This document shows, in pieces, positions 1 through 5,878 of a stretch of 9,972 nt of DNA. Where the stretch lies: contig VBOK01000165.1 of the NCBI GenBank assembly GCA_005877565.1, forward strand, positions 1-9,972. The letters run 5' to 3'. The notes under the pieces are model-generated. The model was not told where the DNA came from. It worked only from the letters and a program-made list of their open reading frames with translations, and made no database searches. Every line of letters starts with the position of its first letter. Position 1 is the stretch's first letter. A program made the translations under genes and the position numbers. Origin of the DNA: Nitrospirota bacterium (lineage in GTDB: Bacteria; Nitrospirota; Nitrospiria; Nitrospirales; NS-4).

Positions 1-322
1 GACGCACCGCGTCGTGGACCACCACGATCTCGACGTCGGAGCCGGTTTCCTTCAAGCCGTTGTACACGGATTGCTGGCGGGTCTCCCCGCCAGCGACGAC
101 CTTCTGTACCTTCTTGACGCCGTAGCGCTCGATGACGTCGGTCAGGGCGCGCTGCCGCTCCTCGCGCGGCACGACCAGGATGACCGCGTCCACGCTCGGA
201 GCGCGGTCGAACGCGCGAAGTGAGTGGAGCAGCATCGGGACGCCGCCCAGCGGCAAAAACTGCTTGGGAACGCCCACGCCCATCCGCGTGCCGGTGCCGC
301 CGGCCGGGATGACAGCGACCAC
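1..322 (-). CDS. ispD: 2-C-methyl-D-erythritol 4-phosphate cytidylyltransferase, 3' part missing
   Basis: This is the N-terminal 107 residues of IspD, which couples CTP to MEP in the non-mevalonate isoprenoid pathway in the cytoplasm. The reading frame gives the nucleotidyltransferase signature PAGGTGTRMG near residues 6-15, then PKQFLPLGG (residues about 19-27), a GGETRQQSV segment, and VVVHDAVR at the window edge, where the gene is cut. All are typical of the IspD Rossmann-like fold. I chose the GTG at 322 because an AGG lies 6 nt upstream and the protein then begins just before the conserved strand. A TTG at 355, overlapping the stop codon of the upstream PIN/TRAM gene as TTGA, is the alternative and would suit translational coupling. 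A PIN/TRAM gene next to ispD is also the arrangement at Bacillus yacL-ispD. ispF may follow outside the window, but that is inference. Confidence 0.93.
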   Translation of the reverse strand, partial: MVAVIPAGGTGTRMGVGVPKQFLPLGGVPMLLHSLRAFDRAPSVDAVILVVPREERQRALTDVIERYGVKKVQKVVAGGETRQQSVYNGLKETGSDVEIVVVHDAVR

Positions 323-351
323 GCGGCCCCTTGCTGTGCGCTGGCGTGCAT

Positions 352-1374
352 TCAACTGCGGGCCACCGGCACTTCCTGGCCTTCAGTCTCTTCCTTCAGC
401 CGGGCGAAGATCATCCGCCCCGCCTGCGTCTGCAGGACGCTGGTGACCACCACGTTCACGTTTGAGCCGATGAGCCGCTTCGCGTTGTCCACCACGATCA
501 TGGTGCCATCATCCAGGTAGGCCACGCCCTGCCCGGCCTCCTTCCCTTCCTTGAGCACGAACACGCGCAACTGCTCGCCCGGCAGCACGACGGGCTTCAA
601 GGCGTTGCACAGCTCATTGATGTTCATCACCCTGACGCCCTGCAGTTCGGCCACCTTGCTGAGGTTCAGATCGTTGGTGATCACCTTGGCGTTCATCTTC
701 TTGGCCAACATCACGATCTTGGAGTCCACCTCCCGGATGTGCGGGAAGTCTTCATCCACGATGCGCACCTCGATGTCCACCATCTTCTGAATCTTGTTGA
801 GCACGTCCAGGCCACGCCGGCCGCGCCCCCGCTTGAGCGGATCGGAGGAATCGGCGATGTGCTGGAGCTCGTTCAGGATGAACTGCGGCAAGATGAATGC
901 CCCCTCCAAGAATCCCGTCTCACAGAGATCGGCTATCCGGCCGTCGATGATAACGCTGGTATCGAGAATCTTGTTACTCGTCGAAGCCGTGCCCCCTGTT
1001 TCGAACGCTCCTGGCTGACCGAGAATGCCTGCCGCGGTAAAAATTTTGACGCCGTAGATGAGGCCAAGATAGGGAAAGGACGCCAGAAGCAGGAAGCCGA
1101 TGACCGGGAGGGAATCAACGTCCGGGATTGTGGCCTCCAAGGCCCAGGCGGCCAAGGCTGCCAGCAGCAGGCCGCACGCGAGGCCTGCCGCGCCGCCCAG
1201 CAGCACGCCGGGCTTCGCCTGCCGCAACATATATTCAATCCCCAGGACAAGACCGGCGACGACCACGCCGACCGCAGCCGCCCAGATCCATCCGTTCTCC
1301 TGTTCGGAGCTGTTCGAAAACAGGGCAAGTCCAAGCACGATGCAGAGAACGACAAACGTCGTACGGAGCACCAT
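352..1374 (-). CDS. Membrane-anchored PIN/TRAM domain protein (YacL-like putative RNase)
   Basis: A 340-residue protein with about four hydrophobic segments (roughly residues 4-21, 29-47, 57-79 and 91-115). A cytoplasmic PIN nuclease domain follows (about 135-255), then a TRAM RNA-binding domain (about 261-327). The PIN acidic residues are visible: D138 in LDTSVIIDGR, E169 in ILNEL, D217 in EVDSKI and D235 in TNDLN. This is the architecture of Bacillus YacL and Thermus homologues, thought to be Mg-dependent RNases held at the membrane; the natural substrate is not known to me. The start at 1374 is preferred because AAGGGGGG lies 7 nt upstream and a promoter-like sequence sits just before it. 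The frame stays open to a TTG at 1413, but that start lies upstream of the predicted -10 box. The stop codon overlaps or abuts ispD, so the two are probably cotranscribed. Confidence 0.92.
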   Translation of the reverse strand: MVLRTTFVVLCIVLGLALFSNSSEQENGWIWAAAVGVVVAGLVLGIEYMLRQAKPGVLLGGAAGLACGLLLAALAAWALEATIPDVDSLPVIGFLLLASFPYLGLIYGVKIFTAAGILGQPGAFETGGTASTSNKILDTSVIIDGRIADLCETGFLEGAFILPQFILNELQHIADSSDPLKRGRGRRGLDVLNKIQKMVDIEVRIVDEDFPHIREVDSKIVMLAKKMNAKVITNDLNLSKVAELQGVRVMNINELCNALKPVVLPGEQLRVFVLKEGKEAGQGVAYLDDGTMIVVDNAKRLIGSNVNVVVTSVLQTQAGRMIFARLKEETEGQEVPVARS

Positions 1375-1401
1375 ACCGCCACCCCCCTTCAAAGTTTGCT
1401 C

Positions 1402-1430
1402 ATGATACCACAAGACCGCCGGAATCAGAA
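1402..1430 (-). promoter_or_regulatory. Candidate sigma-70 promoter with extended -10 for the PIN/TRAM gene
   Basis: On the minus strand the hexamers are TTCTGA (1425-1430) and TATCAT (1402-1407), separated by exactly 17 bp. TGG directly precedes the -10, giving an extended -10 (TGnTATCAT). The -35 is weak (3 of 6 consensus bases), so the extended -10 would do most of the work. The leader to the ATG at 1374 would be about 20 nt and carries the ribosome binding site. This is a prediction from pattern and spacing only. Confidence 0.5.
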
Positions 1431-1438
1431 CACAGAGG

Positions 1439-1464
1439 GTAGGGGCACGGCGCGCCGTGCCCCT
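1439..1464. repeat. Short palindromic intergenic repeat, copy 1
   Basis: Positions 1441-1464 form a perfect 24-bp palindrome: AGGGGCACGGCG followed at once by its reverse complement, with no loop. With the preceding GT, 26 bp are identical to positions 3954-3979. It lies between the Deg protease stop codon and the promoter of the PIN/TRAM gene. Neither strand has a T-run after it, so a classical intrinsic terminator is unlikely. As RNA or single-stranded DNA it would form a very stable GC hairpin. Confidence 0.85.
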
Positions 1465-1469
1465 CCGGC

Positions 1470-2996
1470 TTACGGATGTATAGTGAGATAGAGGTTCCGC
1501 CCGTTGCGGTGCACGAGCACGAGGGCGGGGTCTTTGGACGAAAGCTTGTCCGTCACGTTCTGAAAGTCACGGAGAGTCACGATCTGCTTGCGGTTGACTT
1601 CCGTGATGACATCGCCGACCTGCACGCCGGCCTCGCCGGCCGGACTGCCGTCAGCCACGCGCGCCACCACAACTCCCCCCTGGCCGTCTCGAGACAGGTT
1701 GAACCGGCGGGCCAGCTCAGGGGTCAGCTCGCGCACGTCCAGGCCGGCGAACGCGCCCGAGGACCGGGCCTCCTCGTTGCCGTCCTCCGCCGGGCTTTCC
1801 GTCTGGGCCAGGGTCTTAGGCTGCTCGGCGATCGTCACGTCAAGCTCTTTGATCTGCCCGTTCCGGATCAGCCTGATGCGCGCCTTCTTGCCGATGGGCG
1901 TCTGGGCCACGAGATTGCGGAACTGAGTGGGATTCTCGACGATCCGCCCGTCAAACTCGACGATCACGTCCCCCCGCTCCAGCCTGGCGCGCATGGCCGG
2001 GCTGTCGGCCAGGACATCGCTGATCAGGACGCCCTTGGTCTCGGACACGCCGAACTGTTTGGCGAGGTCCTGTGTCAGCTCTTGGATCGACACGCCGAGG
2101 TACCCGCGGACGACCTTGCCCCCCTTGAGCAACTGCTCCATCACTGATCGGACCATGTTGCTCGGCACAGCGAAGCCGATCCCCATGTAGCCGCCGCTCT
2201 GGCTGAAGATAGCCGTATTGATGCCGATGAGCTCGCCCCGCGAGTTGACCAGCGCGCCGCCGGAGTTGCCCGGATTGATCGCCGCGTCGGTCTGGATGAA
2301 GTCCTCGTACTCGGCGATGCCGACGTTGGCACGTCCCACCGCGCTGACGATCCCCATCGTCACCGTCTGGTTGAGGCCGAAGGGGTTGCCGATGGCCAGC
2401 ACGTACTCGCCTACTTGAAGTTTGTCGGAATCGGCCCAGGGGATGGTCGGCAGGTCCTTGGCCTCCACTCGAATGACCGCGATGTCAGTCTTCGGATCGG
2501 TGCCCACCACCTTGGCCTTGAGCTCCCGCTTGTCCGAGAGCAGGACGCGGATCTCGTCCGCCTTCGAGACCACGTGGTTGTTCGTGATGATGTGCCCCTT
2601 GGGATCGGCGATCACGCCGGATCCCAGGCTGCGCTCGCGGCGGTCCTGCGGCGTCTCGAACCGCCGCCGGAAGAACTCGTCGCCGAAAAACCGCCGGAAG
2701 AAGGGATCGTCGAACGGCCCGAAGCTGTGGCCCTCCGGAACCCGATTGATCCGGGTCGTGGAGATGTTCACCACGGCCGGCGTCACCGCCTTGGCCACCT
2801 CGACGAAGTTGTGGTCAGCGCCGCCCGCCGGCGGCGGAGGCACAGCGACCGGCCTCGGCGCGCTCGGGGCCTCCGGCACCGCGTGCCCGATCGGCAGCCA
2901 CCCCAGGTCGGAGGCGACGACCAGCCCCAGGATGACGCCCATCCCGATCAGGAGCAGGCCGAGCGCCAGTGTTGTTTTATGTGATAGTACCGGCAT
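1470..2996 (-). CDS. Deg/HtrA (DegP-like) serine endoprotease with two PDZ domains
   Basis: A 508-residue periplasmic or membrane-tethered protease that would degrade or refold damaged envelope proteins. An N-terminal hydrophobic segment (about residues 9-28) acts as signal sequence or anchor and is followed by a Pro-rich linker (41-58). The trypsin-like domain shows the catalytic triad H141 (TNNHVVS), D171 (KTDIAVIRV) and S245 (NPGNSGGALV). An LA-loop rich in Phe and Arg lies at about 93-120. PDZ1 covers about 297-392 and PDZ2 about 415-508; this is full DegP/DegQ length. The ATG at 2996 is the last good start before the hydrophobic segment and overlaps the 3' end of the aldolase gene by 20 bp. 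The frame is open 23 codons further upstream, but that extension lies inside the aldolase gene and would put a Ser/Arg-rich stretch before the signal. The overlap implies cotranscription with aldolase. degP, degQ and mucD are all possible names, so none is assigned. Confidence 0.95.
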   Translation of the reverse strand: MPVLSHKTTLALGLLLIGMGVILGLVVASDLGWLPIGHAVPEAPSAPRPVAVPPPPAGGADHNFVEVAKAVTPAVVNISTTRINRVPEGHSFGPFDDPFFRRFFGDEFFRRRFETPQDRRERSLGSGVIADPKGHIITNNHVVSKADEIRVLLSDKRELKAKVVGTDPKTDIAVIRVEAKDLPTIPWADSDKLQVGEYVLAIGNPFGLNQTVTMGIVSAVGRANVGIAEYEDFIQTDAAINPGNSGGALVNSRGELIGINTAIFSQSGGYMGIGFAVPSNMVRSVMEQLLKGGKVVRGYLGVSIQELTQDLAKQFGVSETKGVLISDVLADSPAMRARLERGDVIVEFDGRIVENPTQFRNLVAQTPIGKKARIRLIRNGQIKELDVTIAEQPKTLAQTESPAEDGNEEARSSGAFAGLDVRELTPELARRFNLSRDGQGGVVVARVADGSPAGEAGVQVGDVITEVNRKQIVTLRDFQNVTDKLSSKDPALVLVHRNGRNLYLTIHP

Positions 2997-3903
2997 AGAT
3001 TCCAGTGATCGTCCGGAGCAGCTTGAGCGCGTCGGCTTTCTTGCGCTGAAAGGAATTGCGCCCAATGATGGACCCGAACCCGCCTCCGTCGCGGATCGCC
3101 CGGACTTCTTCGAGGAGGGCGTTGTCGTCTTCCTTGGTGGCCCCGCCGGAGAAGATCACGATGCGGCGCCCGTCGAAGGCGGACTGCACGACGTGCCGGA
3201 CCCGATCTGCCAGCGTTTTGATCGGGACCTGCTGGGATTCGTACACCTTCTTCGCCGCCGCCTGCTCCAGATGATCGGTCGGCAGCTTCACCTTGATGAT
3301 GTGGGCGCCCAACTGGGCCGCGATCTGCGCTGCATAGGCGACGACGTCAAGCGCCGTCTCGCCTTCCTTGCTGATCTGGCCGCCGCGGGGATAGGACCAG
3401 ATCACGAACGCCAAGCCATGCCGTTTGGCTTCTTCCCCGATCTCGCGGGCCTGCTCGTACATACCCTTGCAGTGCGCCGATCCGGGATAGATGGTGAACC
3501 CCACGGCCACGCAGCCGAGCCGCAGCGCGTCGCGCACGCTGCCCGTGACCGCCGGGGCAGGGTCCTTGTCCTCATGGAGGACATCATGGTTGTTCAGCTT
3601 CAGGATCAGCGGAATCTCGCCCGCGAACTCCGCCGCACCCGTTTCCAGGAACCCGAGCGGCGCGGCATGGGCGTTGCAGCCGGCCTCGATCGCCAGCTCG
3701 AAGTGGTACCGGGGATCGTAGCCCGGCGGATTGACCGCGAAGCTCCGGGCCGGGCCGTGCTCGAAGCCCTGGTCCACCGGCAGAATCAGACATTTGCCGG
3801 TCCCCTTCAGCGCACCGTGGTTCAGAATGCGCGCCAGGTTCGTCTTCACGCCGGCGTTATCCGCACCGTACCAACTCAGGATTTCTCGGACGCGGTTCGT
3901 CAT
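2977..3903 (-). CDS. Class I fructose-bisphosphate aldolase, DhnA/FbaB type
   Basis: A 308-residue TIM-barrel aldolase that reversibly joins dihydroxyacetone phosphate and glyceraldehyde-3-phosphate into fructose-1,6-bisphosphate in the cytoplasm. DhnA-family marks are DQGFEHG (residues 44-50), the Schiff-base strand HIIKVKLP (K204 or K206 is the catalytic lysine; I cannot say which from sequence alone), SGGAT (252-256) and the phosphate-binding GRNSFQR (281-287). The length fits the family. The ATG at 3903 has a near-perfect Shine-Dalgarno, GGAGGT at 3908-3913, four nt upstream. The gene lies 99 bp downstream of fructose-1,6-bisphosphatase, which would use its product, so a gluconeogenic role is likely. 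The related archaeal-type ADH synthases are a less likely reading because the whole sequence looks like FbaB. Confidence 0.93.
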   Translation of the reverse strand: MTNRVREILSWYGADNAGVKTNLARILNHGALKGTGKCLILPVDQGFEHGPARSFAVNPPGYDPRYHFELAIEAGCNAHAAPLGFLETGAAEFAGEIPLILKLNNHDVLHEDKDPAPAVTGSVRDALRLGCVAVGFTIYPGSAHCKGMYEQAREIGEEAKRHGLAFVIWSYPRGGQISKEGETALDVVAYAAQIAAQLGAHIIKVKLPTDHLEQAAAKKVYESQQVPIKTLADRVRHVVQSAFDGRRIVIFSGGATKEDDNALLEEVRAIRDGGGFGSIIGRNSFQRKKADALKLLRTITGIYAGTIT

Positions 3904-3907
3904 TATG

Positions 3908-3913
3908 ACCTCC
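3908..3913 (-). promoter_or_regulatory. Strong Shine-Dalgarno for the aldolase gene
   Basis: GGAGGT on the minus strand, four nt before the ATG at 3903, is the best ribosome binding site in the window and fixes this start. Other genes here have much weaker sites, so aldolase may be translated at a high rate. Confidence 0.8.
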
Positions 3914-3922
3914 GTCGTTACC

Positions 3923-4001
3923 CGTTAAACGTTATACGTTAAACGTGTGAAGAGTAGGGGCACGGCGCGCCGTGCCCCTACAGCCCATTTCACGTTTAAC
4001 G
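3923..4001. repeat. Cluster of CGTTAAACGT repeats flanking a palindrome
   Basis: CGTTAAACGT occurs as a direct pair at 3923-3932 and 3937-3946, with a 14-bp period and TATA between. It recurs inverted at 3992-4001. The arms CGTTAAACGTG (3937-3947) and CACGTTTAACG (3991-4001) are an exact 11-bp inverted pair. They enclose the 28-bp palindrome at 3954-3981, giving a nested palindromic structure that fills the fbp-aldolase spacer. The region is AT-richer than its surroundings. No protein or RNA gene is seen here. Confidence 0.75.
3954..3981. repeat. Short palindromic intergenic repeat, copy 2
   Basis: A perfect 28-bp palindrome, GTAGGGGCACGGCG followed by its reverse complement, with no loop. 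The first 26 bp are identical to copy 1 at 1439-1464. It sits between fbp and the aldolase gene, about 50 bp upstream of the aldolase ATG. There is no downstream T-run, so termination is not evident. Confidence 0.87.
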
Positions 4002-4002
4002 A

Positions 4003-5007
4003 TTAACGCTCTCCACGAATGAATGCCTCAGCCAGGCTGACATCTTCCGCACTGCCGATCAGCAGCGGCACACGCTGGTGTAGGGCCTTCGGCTCGACCT
4101 CGAGGATGCGCATGGTCCCGGTGCTGGCCCCCCCGCCCGCCTGCTCTACGACCATCGCCAGCGGGTTCGCCTCATACAGCAGGCGCAATTTCCCTTCCGG
4201 CTTGTCCGTCTCGCCGGGATACAGGTAGATGCCCCCGCCGAGGAGCATGCGGTGCACGTCAGCAGCCAGGCACCCTGAGTATCGCGACGAGTACGGGCGC
4301 CCCGTCGCTTTGTCGGATTCCTTGAGATAATCAACGTACCGGCGCGTGCCGGCCGGCCATTTGTGATAATTGCCCTCGTTGACGGCATAGACCTTTCCTC
4401 TGGCCGGCATCCGGATGTTCTCGTGGGAGAGCAGGTATTCCCCGATCCCGGGGTCCAACGTGAACCCATGGACGCCCTGGCCTGACGTGAAGACCAGCAT
4501 CGTGCTGGACCCATACATCAGATAGCCGGCCGCTATCTGCTCCGTCCCCTTGCGGACGAGCTCCTGTGCGGACGGCAGCCCGCCTTTCCCTTCGTAGCGC
4601 AGGATGGAAAAGATCGCGCCCAGCGGCATGTTGACATCGGTGTTGGACGACCCATCGAGGGGATCGAACAGCAGCATGTACTTGCCGTGGGGCCAGTTCT
4701 CGGGAAACTGGACCGGCTTCTCCATCTCCTCCGACGCCAGCGCGCACACCAGCCCGCTGTACTGGAAGACCTTGATGAAGGTCTCGTTGGCGATCTCGTC
4801 CAGCTTCTTGACGGCTTCGCCCTGAACGTTGGTCCCGCCCGTGGTCCCCAGGATATTGATCAGGCCCGCCCGACGCAGGTCATGGGCGATGAGCTTCCCT
4901 GCCAGGCCGATCTGGGCCAGCAGGGCGGAGAACTCGCCGGTGGCGGCCGGATACCCGGCCTGGGTCTCGATGATGAACCGCGTGAGTGTGATGCCGGTGC
5001 GTCCCAT
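4003..5007 (-). CDS. fbp: Fructose-1,6-bisphosphatase, class I
   Basis: A 334-residue cytoplasmic enzyme that hydrolyses fructose-1,6-bisphosphate to fructose-6-phosphate, the committed step of gluconeogenesis (also used in Calvin-type cycles). Class I metal-binding residues are visible: E93/E94 in ASEEMEKP, FDPLDGSSN at 114-122 and E279 in LYEANPLAMV. The substrate-binding region with SSRYSGCLAADVHR (240-253) is also present. Length and motif order match the family. The ATG at 5007 has GAGG nine nt upstream and a good promoter at 5032-5060 before it. The gene ends in Arg-TAA inside a CGTTAATCGT motif, and the aldolase gene follows after a repeat-filled spacer. It sits directly upstream of aldolase, the preceding enzyme in gluconeogenesis. 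Confidence 0.96.
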   Translation of the reverse strand: MGRTGITLTRFIIETQAGYPAATGEFSALLAQIGLAGKLIAHDLRRAGLINILGTTGGTNVQGEAVKKLDEIANETFIKVFQYSGLVCALASEEMEKPVQFPENWPHGKYMLLFDPLDGSSNTDVNMPLGAIFSILRYEGKGGLPSAQELVRKGTEQIAAGYLMYGSSTMLVFTSGQGVHGFTLDPGIGEYLLSHENIRMPARGKVYAVNEGNYHKWPAGTRRYVDYLKESDKATGRPYSSRYSGCLAADVHRMLLGGGIYLYPGETDKPEGKLRLLYEANPLAMVVEQAGGGASTGTMRILEVEPKALHQRVPLLIGSAEDVSLAEAFIRGER

Positions 5008-5031
5008 GGATGAGGGCCTCGTGAGGCTCGG

Positions 5032-5060
5032 ATTATATCGGGTTCGAGAGAGCCAGGCAA
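5032..5060 (-). promoter_or_regulatory. Sigma-70-type promoter for fbp
   Basis: On the minus strand TTGCCT (5055-5060) is followed after exactly 17 bp by a perfect TATAAT (5032-5037). Transcription would begin near 5025 and give a leader of about 18 nt before the fbp ATG at 5007. It lies in the 81-bp gap after the DUF3108 gene, so fbp, aldolase and the protease probably form a unit of their own, with or without read-through from the sugar-nucleotide genes. Confidence 0.72.
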
Positions 5061-5088
5061 TAAGCGAAAACCGTGAAAAGGCGGCGAA

Positions 5089-5868
5089 TCAGGGGCTGGC
5101 GGTCAGGGTGACGCCTTCCACCCTGGTTAGCATGGCGGAGACGGACCCGATGAGCACCTTGGATTTCATGAGCACGGGAATCCGCGCCGCATCGTTGGTG
5201 ACCCACACCCGGATATTGCCCTCGTTCAGGAAGAGGCCTTTGAACGGCATGATCGCGAGGATGCGGATGGTATCGAACTCGCCGAGTGGGCCTTTGATCC
5301 GTTCCGCCCCCTCGATCTTCAGCTCAAGCCGGTAGTTCTTCTTGTCGTGGTTGACATAGATGATCGTGGACGATCCGACAGCCAGCGACGGGAGCGTCCG
5401 ACAGAAATAGAGCACGGAGAGGGTGTCCTGGACCCTGGGCGGCACCTCCATGGTCTCGGTACTCCCGTCTTTCGTCACCATCGCCCGGTGCGCGGCCTGG
5501 TCAAAGACCACTTCGATGTCGTTCTTGCGCCGGCCCTCCCGCCGCTCGAAGAGGAGATGGTGGGGATAGCCCGATTCTTCGTCCAGCAACGACTCGACGC
5601 GGTTGTTCACCGGATAGAAGGTCGAGATGAACTCGTTCGACCGCGCGGTGTGGACGAGCTTCACCACAGGCCGGCCGGCCAGCATCTGGCGTTCCGCGAC
5701 CTCCAGCACGGCGGTACCGGCGGCGATGACTCCCCAGCGCAGCGAATAGGTCAGCCGCTCGCCGACCTTGAAGTGGGCCGACGCAGGACCGTCCGCAGGA
5801 ACGGCGAGTTGTGGCGCAAGGAAGATAAGAAGGACCGTCAGAAACGGGGACAGGCTGCTTTTCGACAT
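5089..5868 (-). CDS. Secreted DUF3108 protein
   Basis: A 259-residue protein with a signal peptide: positively charged start MSK, hydrophobic core about residues 8-20, and likely cleavage after VPA near residue 25. The mature part is a beta-rich single domain that I recognise as DUF3108 (FKVGERLTYSLRWGVIAAGTA near the start; GPLGEFDTIRI and a late LNEGNIRVWVTNDAARIPV block). Its biochemical function is not established; a periplasmic lipid- or polymer-binding role is only a guess. The ATG at 5868 is 10 bp after the UDP-sugar dehydrogenase stop, so translational coupling is likely. The frame is open further upstream to 5970, but that part lies inside the dehydrogenase gene and lacks signal-peptide character. 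The start codon and first codons are part of a REP-like hairpin, so the extreme N-terminus may derive from a repeat. Confidence 0.85.
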   Translation of the reverse strand: MSKSSLSPFLTVLLIFLAPQLAVPADGPASAHFKVGERLTYSLRWGVIAAGTAVLEVAERQMLAGRPVVKLVHTARSNEFISTFYPVNNRVESLLDEESGYPHHLLFERREGRRKNDIEVVFDQAAHRAMVTKDGSTETMEVPPRVQDTLSVLYFCRTLPSLAVGSSTIIYVNHDKKNYRLELKIEGAERIKGPLGEFDTIRILAIMPFKGLFLNEGNIRVWVTNDAARIPVLMKSKVLIGSVSAMLTRVEGVTLTASP

Positions 5869-5878
5869 GTCCCCGTTT
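5842..5878. repeat. REP-like hairpin over the DUF3108 start codon
   Basis: AAACGGGGACA (5842-5852) and TGTCCCCGTTT (5868-5878) are a perfect 11-bp inverted repeat around a 15-nt loop. In the minus-strand mRNA the first base of the ATG is the last base of the 5' stem and the G-rich bases before it are paired. The arms and loop (GAAAAGCAGCC next to TGTCCCCGTTT) resemble REP elements that I associate with REP-associated tyrosine transposases; that link is from memory. Confidence 0.7.

Noticed and set aside
1439..1464. Intrinsic terminator after the Deg protease gene
   Set aside because: The hairpin is very stable but has no loop in the DNA palindrome and no T-run on either side, and an identical copy sits upstream of a gene at 3954.
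739..1491. 250-codon plus-strand open frame antisense to the PIN/TRAM gene
   Set aside because: Low-complexity shadow sequence with no domain; it crosses the palindromic repeat and the promoter of the real gene.
3931..3936. TATAAC-like -10 box for a separate aldolase promoter within the repeat cluster
   Set aside because: No acceptable -35 hexamer lies 16-18 bp upstream on the minus strand, so I cannot support it.
2422..3942. 506-codon plus-strand open frame antisense to the protease and aldolase genes
   Set aside because: Its product shows no recognisable domain and is rich in Arg, Asp, Val and His as expected from reverse-strand reading of GC-rich genes; both minus-strand genes under it have complete catalytic motifs.
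3923..3946. CRISPR or iteron-type array from the CGTTAAACGT repeats
   Set aside because: Only two direct copies and one inverted copy, with 4-bp spacing between the direct pair and no unique spacers, and no cas or replication gene nearby.
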